Position numbers and translations under genes: made by a program
Part shown: positions 45,859 through 59,154 of the stretch, piece by piece
Layout: every line of letters begins with the position of its first letter
Position numbering within the stretch: position 1 is the first letter of the stretch
The notes under the pieces: model-generated
What the model saw: the letters and a program-made list of their open reading frames with translations, nothing else
The model's database searches: none
What the model was told of the DNA's origin: nothing
Assembly: GCA_009193035.1 (NCBI GenBank)
Contig: SWDT01000049.1
Coordinates: forward strand, 620,001-684,000
Reading direction: 5' to 3'
Source: Halicephalobus mephisto
Taxonomy: Eukaryota; Nematoda; Chromadorea; Rhabditida; Panagrolaimidae
DNA length: 64,000 nucleotides

Positions 45859-48800
45859 TTACATTAGGTTGCAACAGGCTTTTCCTTGACTATTCGGCGA
45901 GGCAGCGATCTGGACGGCCGCCGCTAAAACCATCAATTTCAAACTGAATCCTAGTTGTCCGAAGAAGGTGACGATGTAAACATTTGGTTTTCTTTGTTCC
46001 AGTTTGCAAATTTCCTGACCAGTTCCATCAAGAATACAGAGCCAATTTCGTAATCTAAGGTCGTTATTGGACTCGAACGAATTGTAACGAGCAACAATTG
46101 CTTTCTCGGCGTTTTGGATTATAAATGGGTCTCCTGAATGGAAATCAATTACTTACTTAATGATTGATCGATATTTACCCGTGATGAAGTTGCCCATTTC
46201 TTCGTTTTCGTCGTTGATGACGTTAAACGTTTGGGGTTCGTTTCGCCTTCTGGTGGCGAAGGATTTCGAGGAATCTACGATAACTAAAACTTGTCTTCCA
46301 TAAGACTCTAATATCCATGTGGATCTGAAGCAGTGGGATTTCTGGAAGACGTCAAAAAGCGGAAAATTGGCGGTGTCTGTCACCTGCAATTGGGGATTTT
46401 TTAAATCTCAATTCTTAGAACAAATACCTGCAATTCACACCCAGTCCTCTTGATCCTCAGGGTCTTTGTGTGGGCCAAGAAAAATAAGACCTGTCTTTTT
46501 GTGGGGATCAACATGACCCTCTGCATCTGCTGCTGAGATTCCCGTCCATCATCACTCGATTTCATAGTTTCACTGACTTCGTTATCTGCGATTCTGTCAG
46601 AGCAGGAACTCTGTCTCCCGTCGTCATCGTCGCTCATGGTCACTTTCGTCTTGATGGCTGACGTCCTCCGAGTCAATTCCGGAATAATCCCGTTTGAAGT
46701 AACTCCAGAATTATTCTGCATTATCATCTGGTTTGGGTTTATCGGGGTCGGTTTATGGATCACTGGCTTGGATCCAGAAGGTTCTGGAAAGAATATTGTA
46801 AAATTAAAATTATAAAAAACGTGTTACGAAATAATCTGAATACAAATCTTTCAAATTTTTAGAGAAAAATTTAAGTTTTAGAAAGTTTTAAAAATTTCTG
46901 TAGAATTTAGAAATTTTCAAATTTTCAAAATTTAAAAATTTAAAAGTCTAAAAAGCTTCATAAATTTCTGCAATACTGTAGAAGGCTTTTAAGATATTCA
47001 TAAAATTTCAGAAAAATTAAGAAAAAAAATAAAAATTAAAAAAAAAATAAAAATTAAGAAAATTACAGAACTTTTCACAGGATTTCAGAAATCCAGAAAA
47101 AATTAAAATCTTCTATCGGATTTGTAAGTATTTTAGAAATTTCCACAACCTCGCAAAAGATTCCAGAAGTTTTTTCAAGAAATTACAGATTTTTGAACAT
47201 TTTTCTGTATTTCGAAGGTTTTCAGTTTCTGTAGAATTCTAGTTACGGAAGAATGAAAACTGTCCGTGACCCAAACTCTAATGAAATAAAAGTTGCGAAA
47301 AGCGGAGCTCAATACACTTTGTAAATTTGTTTACTAAGAAAAGAAAAACAGGAAGAAAATGGAATAAGCCAGGTTCTAGAGAAACTGAGAAATGTGGCCA
47401 TGCTTGAATGGACCCAGTTACAAAGTGCAAAAGAAAATTCGTTTTAGGAAAAAGCTGACCGCTGTCAATCAAGCAATTTTAACTTTTGCCAGTAGCAATA
47501 GAAGATAAATTGGAAGAACTACTAATGTGACATGTTCAAAATTGTATTTCTGTAAAAATTAAAATTGAAGATTTATGAAATTGTTTAAGAAATTTCTAGA
47601 TCTAGAAGTATTCAGAATTTTCGATTTTAGATGATTTTCGAAATTTTAGAAAAATTTGAAATTTTTTATAAAATTTGAAATTTAGAAGATCCTAATATGT
47701 AAGTTAAAAATAAATATTTTTATATTTTTCTAACATGAATTTTCACTTTTTAGAAAATCCAAGTTTTGATAATTTTCAAAGTTTCCACGAGACCCTAAAA
47801 AGCTCGGAAAACTTTCACCAGATTCTGAGAACTTTCATAAAAGTCTAATATGAAAACTAAAAAAATTGTATTATAAAATTATCACGAGTTTTTACAATTT
47901 TCTAGAACTTTCCGGACCTCCTAGTTTCGTATCTTCGTTCCGAAACTATACTATTATAAAAATGGAAAATAGAAGTTTTTATGAAATTAGTTTGACACCA
48001 ATTTCCGGAAGCTTTCAGAATTTTCATTTTCAGATGTTCTGAAAATTCTCAAGGGATTTCGGGAGGTTCTAATAGCTTCGACAAGATTCTCAAAGGTTCC
48101 AAAAATTTCCCCTGTACCCGGAAGCTTCAAAAAAATTTAATCGTCAAAAATGAAGGATTTTGGAGAAAGGTGAAAAACAAATAAAAATTGTAATTTGAGT
48201 AACTCAGAATTCCATTCTTGATCTTTTACTTTAAGTGGTTTTTTAAGTATTTTTTTTTTGAGAATTTATCAACTAATATTACTAAAAATAAAAATTTTAA
48301 AAATTCGATATTTTAGTATGTTAGAAAATTGAAAAAATTTGGACATTGTGAAAATTTAAATTTCGTTTTCTGACTACAGTTAATGGTCAAAAATGAATCA
48401 ATAAAAAAATAAATTTAAAACGGAAATACGAAAACTGAAACAATAGCATTTCCTCCGGCACAGCTTTTGCCGAAAATTGAAAAGCGTTATTGCCTGGCAT
48501 TCCTTTTTTGTTTTTCACCAAGAACCAATTGCCTGAAGGAATTTCGGACAACTGTCAGTGGTCATTTGCTGGTCAGTGCCACTATTTTTAGAAAAAACTA
48601 AAGTTATTCGATTGTATATAGTTTTTTTCGAAAAATAATTATTTTTAAAAATCCCGAAAATTTAAAGTTTATTCATGGTTGAATTGTGTGAAAAAAACAT
48701 TTTTTAAGAACTTTGGATTTGTGGTTATAAATGTTTCCGGCGAAATTATCTCGAGTGGAATGAATACTTGTGTGATTTTTGAGGTTGTTATTCTTGAACA

Positions 48801-49209
48801 ATGACCTAAGAATGATGCTAAAAAATACAGTAGGAAACAATAAAATTGAAAACAATCATTTCGAAACCAAAACAGAACATTAATTTTTAAAAAATTTAAG
48901 TCCAAAAATTAATCGAAAAAAATCTCAAAAGAATTAATTGAAAACAATCCCCTCAGGACCAAATTAAAACTAGAAAATGATGTATTTACGACAAAAATTA
49001 CCTCCAAATCCGAAAGCTCTGCTGACAGCTACGGGGGAGTGCATTAATCCGATGGACTTGCGATGGCCGTTGGGCAAGAAGCTTTTAATTTCGAGTTCAT
49101 CGCCCAGTTTCCTGTCCGAGAATCTGAGTCTATTGGCGTTCAAAGGTTCATCTACTTCTGAAGTCATGAAGGTTCTCATAGAGAGAGCCGTTATGTCGGC
49201 TGAAGCCAT
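45859..49209 (-). CDS. Unrecognised conserved-looking protein with C-terminal CaaX-like box
   Basis: Four exons: 49209-49002, 46783-46428, 46383-46179, 46133-45859; phases close to 347 residues. The ATG follows TTTTTTCTTCAG/AA, a likely trans-splice acceptor. The N-terminal third is low-complexity and Ser/Asp-rich (SDDDDGRQSSCSDR). From about 165 the chain looks like one globular domain of alternating strands (VMLIPTKRQVLFFLAHTKT, STWILESYGRQVLVIVDSS, NWLCILDGTGQEICKLEQ) closed by a hydrophobic helix (LGFSLKLMVLAAAVQIAAS). This pattern recalls the tubby/scramblase/LURP-type barrel, but no diagnostic motif proves it. The protein ends KACCNLM: Cys-Asn-Leu-Met is a CaaX-like prenylation signal with a neighbouring Cys for palmitoylation, so membrane attachment is inferred. 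The 2.2-kb first intron is repeat-like AT sequence. Confidence 0.65.
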
Positions 49210-49429
49210 TTCTGAAGAAAAAAGGCCTAAAAAAACATTAAAGTTGATTGAATCATTTCGAAATCTTCAGATTCTCGACACGATAGAGGTGGATCGCGTG
49301 TAAGCCCTTTTTGAAAACCTTAATGGTCTTTTTCATCAATAATTCTTCTCAATAAAACTAAAAACGACTTTTTGGAGCCAGGGAAGAAGACAATAAAACT
49401 GGCAAATCCTATAAAATAAAACTACAGTA

Positions 49430-49760
49430 ATTTGAATAATGTTCGAATTATTTAAAATAATTCTAAAAAATTTAGGATTTTATTTGAATTATTTTAAATA
49501 AAAATTTAAATTTAAAATAATTGTAAAAAATTTAGGATTTTATATGAATTATTTTTAAATAAAGTTTAAATTTAAAATAATTCTAAAAAATTTAGGATTT
49601 TATTTGAATTATTTTTAAATAAAGTTTGAATTTAAAATAATTGTAAAAAATTTGGGATTTTGAATTATTTTAAATAAAATTTTAAATATAAAATAATTGT
49701 AAAAAATTTAGGATTTTATTTGAATTATTTTAAATAAAAGTTTAAATTTAAAATAATTGA
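49430..49760. repeat. Tandem repeat, about 59-bp unit, about 5.5 copies
   Basis: The unit carries aaaaaatttaggattttatt, tgaattatttttaaataaag and tttaaatttaaaataatt. Copies are nearly identical. Confidence 0.8.
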
Positions 49761-50446
49761 CAAGTTTTGTCTTTTCAATATATACGGAAGTGTCAAATGA
49801 CAAAAAAAGCCAATTTGAGTAAGCTTGTCACTCTGTATCCAGCCAATCCTCTGAATAATTACTTTAAAATATCGAGGAAAATTGTGTCTGTTCTGAAAGG
49901 GAAATCTACTTAACCTTTGACATGGTAAAGATGAAATTACATCATCATAAAAATTAAAATAAATATAATTAAAAATTGTAAAATTTTAGATTTTTCAGAA
50001 TTTTCACATTTAGGTGTTTTTAAACCGTTTTTGTTGGATTCTGGAATGTTTTAAACCTTCTATAAGATTCTAGATACTCTCACGAATTGCAAGTCTGATA
50101 AACACAAGATTCAAAAACAGATGCTGTTCCGAAATTGTGACGGAATGAATTTTTAAATTTTATGAAAGTTTTTGGGATCTTTGAATTCAGACGTTTTTAC
50201 TAAATTCCAGAAATTTCTGAGATTTCCGAGAATTTTAAAAACTGTCATTAGCTTTAAAAAAATTCCAAAAGCCTTCTATTAGATCCTAAAATCCCTCATC
50301 GGATTTTAAAAAACTCTATAAACTCTTGTTAGAATAAAAAATCTAAAATATTTTTACAAAAAAAATAAATTTAAAAAAATGAATATTTTACAACTCCTAC
50401 TTGAACGTTTAGGAAAACAGGGATTTTTGCAAGAAAATCTTGGCTT
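49761..50446. other. Intergenic, no supported gene
   Basis: AT-rich sequence with no recognised feature upstream of the CaaX-protein gene. Confidence 0.4.
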
Positions 50447-50930
50447 TTATTGTTTGCCAATTTTACGTCTTTTCCCAGAGACAAACGGGTGAGATGAATG
50501 GTCAGTTTGCGGCAGACTAACAACAAGGGATGACGCCGAAGATCCAATGTTCTCTGAAAATAAGGCTATAAAATAAAACAGGTGGTACTATTTTAAAAGA
50601 TGATGATTAATTTTTTCCTATCAAAAATATGGCTGTCCCAATGTTATTAATCAAGAAACGGACACATGTGGAAAAGATTAAAAACAAAAAACAAATAAAA
50701 GTACTTGGAAATTTTAAAATTCAAACTCGGGCTTCTGAATTCACTGAGCCGAGAATAATAGCAACCTATTGTTGAAATTTCAGAAACATTTTCAGTGGAT
50801 TTAGTTTAATTTTCCTTCAATGGCTTGGGAAATGCTGAAAGAGGAGATTGAAGAGTAATTTCGATGAACACGCAATACCTAAAGTGGTTTCGAGTGGATT
50901 TCTCAATAAAGGTTCGCTTTTGGTCAACAT
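50447..50930 (-). CDS. Candidate two-exon small gene, about 53 residues
   Basis: Exon 50930-50879 (ATG, MLTKSEPLLRNPLETTL) ends in phase 1 at G/GTATTG. Exon 50553-50447 starts after TTATTTTCAG and continues ENIGSSASSLVVSLP, ending with a basic tail SGKRRKIGKQ and TAA. Phases agree. Composition is clearly more protein-like than the flanks. No family is recognised. The first exon may not be the true start, so this could be the 3' end of a larger gene. Confidence 0.35.
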
Positions 50931-52021
50931 TAATAATTCAAAAAATAAATAAATATCATTTGTAAATTCTCTTCCTTCGAGGTATATGATGGATTTGAAT
51001 AATTAATCAAGATAGACTTCCGGAAAGTGGGACCCTTAGGAAGCTGAGACTTTTCAAAATTAGCCCGGGATTACAATTAATAAAACACAGGTGGTCCTTG
51101 TTTGTGAATTTAGTCAAACCAGCTTCAGTCACCTGTCAAGACTTCAATAATCTGTTCTTGTTTATTTAAAAACAATTTTTTATAGATGCACAAGAAACAG
51201 ACCATTCCATTCCCCTTTGGTCCTGACAAGAATGTTTCAATTAATCCTAACATCAATACCTTGATTCAGATTCACAATTTAATTTTTTTTAAATTTTCAT
51301 TTTTTTATCAAATGCAAAATAGTTAAAAAAGCGTTCGAAAGTTATTGAAAATTATGTTAGAAATAATAAAACTTTGATGTTTCGAAATCAAAGTTTAACC
51401 ACCTGGTCTGTTTCTTAAAAATCCGGCTCAAAGACCATGGCTGTAAGTGACTCGTTCGTACAAGAGGATTTACATAAACAATTTACATGTATTTATCCTG
51501 TCGACAAAATCCTCGAATTAATGGTTTCGCTTTTTTGGCAAATAAAATTCTATCAAGAATTTCAGAATATCTCAGAACACTGTGTAAGATTCTGAAGTTT
51601 TAGAGAATTTTATGAAAATTTCTGAAGTTTTTAGAATTTTATCAAAATTTCTGGAGTTTTTAGAATTTAATAAAAATTTCTGAAGTTTTTAGAATTTTAT
51701 GAAAATTCTCAGAATGTAGTAAACGATTTTTAAATTCTCTAGAATCTCGTCTAAATTGTTGGAAATATCTGGAATTTTAGAAATTTCCGAAATCAAAATC
51801 TGAATTCTTAAATTCTAATTTTAAAAAATTCAAGTTCATTTTTAGAACACTTTTTAATACCGCCCATTTCTAATTTTTATAATAATATTATTATTCAAGA
51901 AAGGAGTGAAGCTCCAGGTAAGTCTTGTTATTTCTAAAAATATCCCAGAATTAATAATTAAATTGAAATGAGGAAGTCAGCCCCCGGGCTTGATTTCTTT
52001 TTTTTGTTTTCATAGATGAAG
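50931..52021. other. Intergenic, short tandem repeat only
   Basis: 51585-51720 contains about four copies of a unit of about 35 bp with tttctgaagtttttagaatt. Nothing else is supported. Confidence 0.4.
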
Positions 52022-52400
52022 TCAAAAATGGAAATCAGAAAAAATATCCAAATTTACGCAAAAATATTTCAATAAATTTAAGCATTTCCGATTAGAATTC
52101 AAAAAACTATGAAAATTTAAACGAAGCCAGTTAATCCGATAAACGTCCTCAAACTTGGACATTGAAAGCGCCGAATCCAAGAAAGCAAAAGTTATCATGT
52201 TAAAACCAAGACCCACGTTACTCGAATATTTTCCCACGAATGTATTTCTTAAATAGTTGTCTAGCAAACTGAGAAAGTACAAGAAAACGAGTAGAAATTC
52301 CTTTTTGAGTTTAGTCCATTCGGCTGTAGTCGGGTACAACTGGGGATTTGCCGAAGATGGCAGAAATTCTGAATTTTTGTTCTTAGATTCTACAAAATCC
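52022..52400 (-). pseudogene. Possible exon of a membrane protein, isolated
   Basis: After an acceptor-like tttttggattttgtag near 52393, a minus-strand frame reads ESKNKNSEFLPSSANP... with two hydrophobic stretches (FLLVFLYFLSLL, VGLGFNMITFAFLDSAL), ending at a TGA at 52022. It could be a relic of a serpentine receptor or another membrane protein. No partner exon was found. The N-terminal extension of the frame past 52400 is repeat-derived. Confidence 0.25.
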
Positions 52401-52565
52401 AAAAAATAGTAATTTTTAGATTTAAAAATCCAAAAAATAGTAATTTTTAGATTTAAAAACTCCAAAAAATAATAATTTTTAGATTTAAAAACTCCAAAAA
52501 ATAATAATTTTTAGATTTAAAAACTCCAAAAAATAGTAATTTTTAGATTTAAAAACTCCAAAATT
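52385..52565. repeat. Tandem repeat, about 36-bp unit, five copies
   Basis: Units of tccaaaaaatagtaattttt plus agatttaaaaac. Homogeneous. Confidence 0.8.
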
Positions 52566-52569
52566 AACA

Positions 52570-54900
52570 CCGGAGAACTCTGTTCTAAAAACTTTTTAGT
52601 TACCTTCTTCCTTGCATCAATTGATTTTGAAATTCTTTCTCGAACTATATCCGAAAAGATAGATTATCCTCTTTCTCCTCCTTAAACTCAAAGAAGTCTT
52701 CTCAAAGTATGTGTCTTTATTTTCTGGTTTGTAAATTGTCGGAAAACAACACAGGAAGAACCTTTACATCGACCGAATCCTTCTTACAATTTGCTCCCGT
52801 CCACGTGTTTGGACACAACTATCTAGTAAACATTAAATTTCCAAGGTATGACAAATTCTGAGATTATAAGAATCACGGCACACGGTAGTCACTCCCACAA
52901 AAGTGGACATGTTTGAAAAACGTTCGAGATCCAAGTAACAAAGAAATTTGAAGAAATTTTAACAAATTCCATAAAATATTCTGCACTTTTGCTTGAATTG
53001 CTTTGTGGCGGATTTGCTAAAATGAAAGAAAGAAACTAGTTCTGAGTGAAAATGAATAAACAATGAGTAAATGATGTTTCGGAAGTGGTAAACTAGAGGA
53101 TACTGTAGTTGCAGCAAACGCTACTAGTCAAATATGAAATTTTTGACCAAAATCTACCTATTGCTAAATTTGCTGAAGAAAAATAAGACAAATGTCATGT
53201 TGAGGAGCATCAAAGTAAATCTAATTTTATCTAAAGTCGCCTTGAAACTTGAAGACAAACTCGATGAAGGGATGTAGAGGATATTTCAAAAATTCTTTTT
53301 TGAAACTACAATAACTCAGCGAATCTAAACGGATTTTGATAATCCTTTTTGACACACTAAGATAACCTTTATGTTTTTATGAAGGTTCAGGAATATGTTG
53401 GAATTAAATATTAACTTTTGAGACACATTAGACCGACTTTTACTTCCTTTTGAAAATGACCTATGACACGAAAAACCAAAGTTCAAAAATTCCACGACTA
53501 AAGAATAAATCCTTTAATTCTGGATTTTTCATCGAAAAATTCCTAATTGTTCGATTTTCGATATCTAAAAAAATAAAAAATACAACCAAGTTCACCGAAA
53601 AATAATGAAAATACATTTAATATTCGTTGAATAGGATTTAAAAAAATCGTTTTTACTGAAACATAATATTCAATTCTCTAGAATAACAAATATTCCACCT
53701 TCAAACTGAGAAAACAAGTGGCGGATAGATTTTCAGCTTTTTAATTCAAAAAATCGGTAAGAAAAGACTCTTGTCCCGGAAGCACGTTTGGTCAGCAAGT
53801 TGCTTCTTTAGCCGCTAACTATAGCCAAAAACGGAAAGAATCGATGTAATACACCCTCCCAGTCAAAGAAGTAGTCTGCCAAAAAAGGAAAATGGACATC
53901 TTGGAATATTAAACTTTTTTCGAGGAAATTGTAAAAATGAACATTTAAGTAATGTTTGTCTGTTGTTACAGTTATAGAAACCGTAATTTAAATCTAAAAA
54001 TGAACATTTTTGTGACATCGGAGTGGCTCTGAAAAAGTACAAAAATCTTGTAAAAATTGTCAAATTTAATAATTTTCCACATCAGATATGAATAATCTAA
54101 AACTTCTTCAAATGGATATTCCGAATCTTTGTTCAATCTTTACTGAATACTTTCAAATTAATAAAACTAAAGAAGTCTGTGATTTCTTCGTTTTATTATT
54201 CTAATTTCTTTTGGAAGTAATTTATTGAAGAACTACAATCAGTGGAAAATTAATTTAATTACAAAGATAAATGATTAAAATTAGTATATGCGAAATAGAA
54301 AACAAGCATTTCTAAAATGAATAATTAAGAACTCAAAACATAAACAAAAATATATTTTTGTATTTTTCAATGTTTGATATATGAACACTCATGCGTATAT
54401 CGGACTCACTAGTTCGTAAACAATGTTAAGTACAAATAAAATGCAGATTTGAAACCCAGGTCCTATATTATTGTATTAAAATATAAATTTCCTTTGATTC
54501 TGAAGATCACTAGTGCTCTGCTTTTAGCTGATAAATTTGCACATATCTCCTTTCCTGGATTAACTGTTCCATTTCAATTCATTAAAGCTGTGTTACAGTA
54601 TATATGTTAAAAACTAATTGCTTTTCAAAAACTGCAAACCACTTCAATTGTCAGTGGTTCTCTGTTGCCATCATCTGACATTTAAAAAAAAACAGACCTT
54701 TTAGTTCAGTTAGATTTCTCACATTGAAATTTATAAGATAATTGATAAATGTTTAAAAAAGGTATTTTGTTAAGGGCATTGCATTCACCAAATAAATTAA
54801 TATTTTGAACTGTATGTAACAATATAAGTCAAGAATTGAAGAGAAATCAAGTTTTTTCTGACTTTTAGTGAAATGTAGAAACAGAAAAAATCAACTTCTT
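52570..54900. other. Intergenic, nothing supported
   Basis: Less repetitive AT-rich sequence. Short open frames at 53863-54063 (-) and elsewhere lack protein-like composition or splice context. No RNA gene was recognised. Confidence 0.4.
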
Positions 54901-55083
54901 TCATTTTATCAAATAGTTAACTGTGGAAAATTCTTCAATCAACTCTTTGTTTAAATATAGCTTGATAATGTATTGAGCATAACTGTTAATGATCTCATCA
55001 TGAAGCTTCCCCAGTCTTTTTGGCTTCTTCTTCACTTCTATTTTCTGGAATAATATCGATAGCAAAGTTGATTTTCTTATCAT
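54901..55083 (-). CDS. Candidate terminal exon, unknown
   Basis: A minus-strand open frame; after an internal acceptor (atattattccag, about 55045) it reads KIEVKKKPKRLGKLHDEI... and ends FSTVNYLIK with TGA. Charged, protein-like composition. It lies about 320 bp downstream of the acyltransferase gene on the same strand. No upstream exon was assigned. Confidence 0.25.
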   Translation of the reverse strand: MIRKSTLLSILFQKIEVKKKPKRLGKLHDEIINSYAQYIIKLYLNKELIEEFSTVNYLIK

Positions 55084-55404
55084 ATGCCCTTCTTCCCTAT
55101 TTCAAATTTTCTACGCTCTACATGGATTAACCTAAGAAAAGCATCATGGTAGTTAGATTGCTTTTATATTACTATTTCTTATTTTGATGCTGTGAATGAT
55201 AACAAGTGCGACATTTATCTTTATATCTCCTCGATCTATAAATGCAGAACAGAGTTGTCTTTCTAGGAAATAAAATCTACATTTATTGCAGATTCATTTC
55301 TTCAAATATTCTGGAAATTTGAGTTCAGACAGTAAAGTTATTTAAAGATTTTGTTTTCTTGTGCTTATTGAGTTTTTTAATCAAGAACAAAACTATTTTT
55401 TATT

Positions 55405-57721
55405 TTACTTATTGGTATTTGTGAGATTTAATGCTATATTTACAAGTTTATCTAAAATTGGTTTGAACCTTCTCAGCATTAACATCCCCACATGATGTTG
55501 ATCCCTCATCGAAGGTAACCTTGTGTTTTCGTCTATGGGGTTACAGTAATTGTCCCCGCAAAAAGCTTCTGAATAATCCCAGAAATGACATTTCGGGCAA
55601 TTTAAAGCATTGATCCGTTTTTCAAGATTTTGGTTTTTTTCGAAACGAGATCCAGTCACCTGAAATATAATTATTAGATATCAGATCTATAATCAACCTG
55701 ATTTTATTAATTTACCTGTTTACGAATTGTAAAATCAATTAATTTCTGTTGATGTTTATGTCTAATGTATTCTGGAGAAATGGGAAACTTGTATACAAAG
55801 TTCAATCGGTTACTAATGATGGCTTTAGTGAATTTTGAAATGTGTTTAAACATTTTGTCTAAAGCTTGAAATTTATGGTCTTTGTAAATTGGATTATTTA
55901 CAGGTATATCCACTATTTCTCCTTTGTAGTAGTTAATGAAGAAGACAACATCTGGTTTAAAAGCTTCAACAACTTGCATCATTGCTTCATTCGCCAAAAG
56001 AGAATCGGAATCTGCATGTGTTTCCACGGGAATGCTGATTCCATATGCGGACATCATAATGACCTTCTTGAACAAAGGATTCAAGTGAATAGCACCGGAT
56101 GCGCAACGAGCATGGGAGTTACCAATTATCAAAGCTGTGTAGTTCCCGTTTGGGAAGAGGGAACTTTCACAAAAATGCATTTCACTAACTTTACGAACTG
56201 TTGTCCATTTTTTAAAAGTATCTTCACAGTTATAGTTCCAGATATTACAACGATCGTAGATGACTTTCTGAGCAAATTCGATTTCATTCTTAGTTGACCA
56301 GCCGTCTGGTATGATTAAAGAATCGTCAAATTTGAGTATCCTCCTGAACATTTCGAAAGTAAGATTGGATACTGGATATCCATGGAATAAAGGAAGCGGA
56401 TTGGAACCATTGATAGCAATAAAAGTCTTTTCGGCAGTAATAATCGATTTAAAATTTGTAGCAAGTCCTTTTGCAGGCGACTTCAATCTGACAGGAAAAT
56501 GAGGAACCAAAAGCAAAGTAGTTAAGGAATACAATAAAAGAGTTACCGTAAGTAACTTCTTGAAAGAATTACAATAATTGATCAGTGGATTCTCAATTAG
56601 GTGATGGGATATAATGGCTAACATAAAACAAGCCAAAATTATTGTTGAACCTTCTAGAATCACTTGTATGAATAACAAAAAAACAAATTTCACCAACCAA
56701 AAATTGAAAATTCACTATTCGACTTCACGAATCTACAGTAGGTAATCATGGGCCAATGGATAAGATAGAGGATATAACTGACATTTCCACAGGAGATCAG
56801 TCCTTCCTTAATCAAATTATTTGTCATGTAGATATTGAATGGGGAATCTTTCTCATTCGAGCTAATAGCAATCAGGAATCCAGATGAGACCACACATAAA
56901 ATGGATACAACTTCTCTATTCAAAGCTACTGGAAGAAATTCGAGGATAACACAGAAAAAGAAAAGTTTATGGATAAAAAGTTTGTGGAATATCGAAGAGA
57001 AATTCACAAAATCCAATTTGTAACTCTGAGCGATGATCCCAATTGTGAATTGCCAGATTCTCGATACTACTGATTCGTATCTCATTGTTTCCGATATTGA
57101 CATTATTTGAAGAGTTATTGAAACAGCAAAAATTAGTATCAGAATGAAGAATTTTCCAGAAGTCCAGAAATTAAGCCATAACATGAATATAACAGGGACA
57201 ATTAAATAAAATTGCATCTCCACTGCTAAAGACCAGCAATGCTTAAAATATTTAAAGTTGTTTTCAGTGTCAAAGTAGTCTTGATGTTGAAATAGATCTT
57301 CCTCATTGGAGACAAAGCCTAAGGCCCACTGAGCGTCCTTTTTAACTTTTTTGAAATCGTCCTTCCATAGAGAGAAGAACAATAAGATAATGACGATCAA
57401 GAGAACAAAAAGGTAAGTAGGTACTATCCTTTTTATTCGACGAAAGTAAAAATCCTTGATAATTTCTAAATTAATTCTAGAATTATGCTTATGAATGATA
57501 GTGGCCATCAAAAATCCAGAGAGAACAAAGAAAATGTCGACACCCACAAACCCATTCGGAAACCATTTTGGCCAAACATGAAACGCCACGACTCCGAGAA
57601 TAGCTACGGTTCTCCAGCATTGAATGTCGTTTCTCTTTTTTGGGATTTCGATTCGAGATGATAGTGGTACATCACAATTATTATGTTCTATTAGTAGATT
57701 ATATTCATCTGAAGGTTTCAT
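55405..57721 (-). CDS. Acyltransferase-3 / SGNH O-acyltransferase-like protein (OAC type)
   Basis: Three exons: 57721-56698, 56653-55716, 55659-55405; 738 residues; first intron 44 bp. The N-terminal half is a multi-span acyltransferase-3 domain: catalytic-type RTVAILGVVAFH (about 36-49), WPKWFPNGFVGVDIFFVLSGF, the FYFRRIKRIVPTY loop (about 92-105), SLAVEMQFYLIVP (about 163-176) and SYILYLIHWP near 325. The C-terminal half is an SGNH-type domain with the Ser block IIGNSHARCASG and a DxxH-like block MRDQHHVGM near the end, both needed for catalysis. It lacks the extra N-terminal domain of the NRF-6 type, so it fits the OAC group. Likely an integral membrane enzyme that moves acyl groups onto glycans or lipids; substrate unknown. 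AATAAA abuts the stop codon. A 35-bp alternative for intron 1 (acceptor ACAAG) was rejected as too short. Confidence 0.85.
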
Positions 57722-58807
57722 GCAATTTCATGAAAATTGTCAGATACAAACCTGTTGTGTATTGCTTTTCTGAACAGAAATTGCCAGGTAGTAAAAAATT
57801 CTCGTTAGCTTCCATAAATATAGGAAATCTCGTTAGGGTGGAAATAATTAAAAAAACTATAAAAGCAGAATTATTGATAAAATAATATTAAGCATTTTAA
57901 TACACAAATATAAGGAAACCAATGATAATTATTCATAAAGAGCTGTTTAAAATCCTTTCAGAAACTAAGATTTCAAGCAAACTTATTTTTCGAATTAACC
58001 ACAAAAACAGAGTATCATTTTCTTATTCGTTTATTTGACATTATGTTTTATAGAAAATTTCTTACGAATTTTCTTCACTTGATAATATTGCTTTAATAAA
58101 AAAAAACAAATTTAAAGAAGACAATAAAAAGTTAAGAGATTTGTATAACAATTGTTTACTAAATGAAGAAAGAAAACAAGAATTTAGAAAAAAAAGCTAT
58201 ATCATATTAAATTAAGAATCAATTAAAAAAATCAGTTAATGTATTATCGGCAGTCAAGTTTCACGTGTTTTATTCTAATTTTCCTATTAATCATCTCGAT
58301 AACAATAATTAATAGTAAATACTGTTAAATTTCAAAAATTTCTTTTATATTATCACTTAAACAGTCAATATCTAAAAAATTCAAAAAATTTGAACAATAT
58401 GATCCTTTGAGACCGAAGTAAGCTAGACTTAATTTCAATAAAATAGACACTTATAAGTTTCAGAATAAAAGATTCAATATATTCAAATTCAAAAATTTAA
58501 CCTTAAATTAGGAAATTAGAGTTTTGGTTATTTCATTGACAATACTTTTTATTAAAATCTAAAAGTTATAGTTGTGTATTAAAAAAATAAAAGTACTGTT
58601 CATTTTTTTGCGCTACTTGCATTGAAGAATTTCTAAATTTTTGAATAATATATTATTAAATTTTGTTTTCATCAGCTGATTAACATTTGTTTAGTAGTCT
58701 ACATCTATTATATAATCGTGGTAAATAATATTATTCAATAAACTAATATATATCTCTTTAGAAAAAATTAGAGAAGTGTAGATAAGAATGAATTATTTCC
58801 AACTTTA
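57722..58807. other. Divergent intergenic region, nothing supported
   Basis: AT-rich sequence between the acyltransferase start and the first inverted sulfotransferase upstream repeat. It presumably holds the acyltransferase promoter; no motif could be assigned. Confidence 0.4.
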
Positions 58808-59154
58808 AAAAAATCAGATACAGAAAGACGAGTTCTTTATTTGAATTTTCGTGGTACCATTTTTCTGCTTGTATCTTAAATCTAAGAAAGTGAATCTCCG
58901 CTAAACTTTCTTCTGTCACACAGATTTATCTGATCAAATTAAAAAACAAAGAAAATCAAACAGATGAACATAAAAGTGGTTTCGGAGTCACAAACCAGTG
59001 ACCAGTCGTAGATTCAGTCTCTTCCACATATTAGGGACCGTTTTACGTAATTTGACACATATGGACAAAGTTCTATAACACCTTTTTGATTAAAAAACCA
59101 CCTGGAACAAGATAATCGCACTCTGATTCCAAAGTTGAAATCAGATTCAAAAAT
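58808..59154 (-). repeat. Inverted copy of the sulfotransferase upstream repeat
   Basis: Almost identical in reverse complement to 61914-62262. It shares actggtcactggcttgtgac-type and ggtccctaatatgtgga blocks. The two copies flank sulfotransferase gene B as an inverted pair about 2.8 kb apart. Confidence 0.85.

Noticed and set aside
53863..54063. Minus-strand open frame of 66 codons
   Set aside because: No start context, no domain, low-complexity composition.
56311..56502. Plus-strand frames over the acyltransferase gene
   Set aside because: Antisense shadows of coding exon 2.
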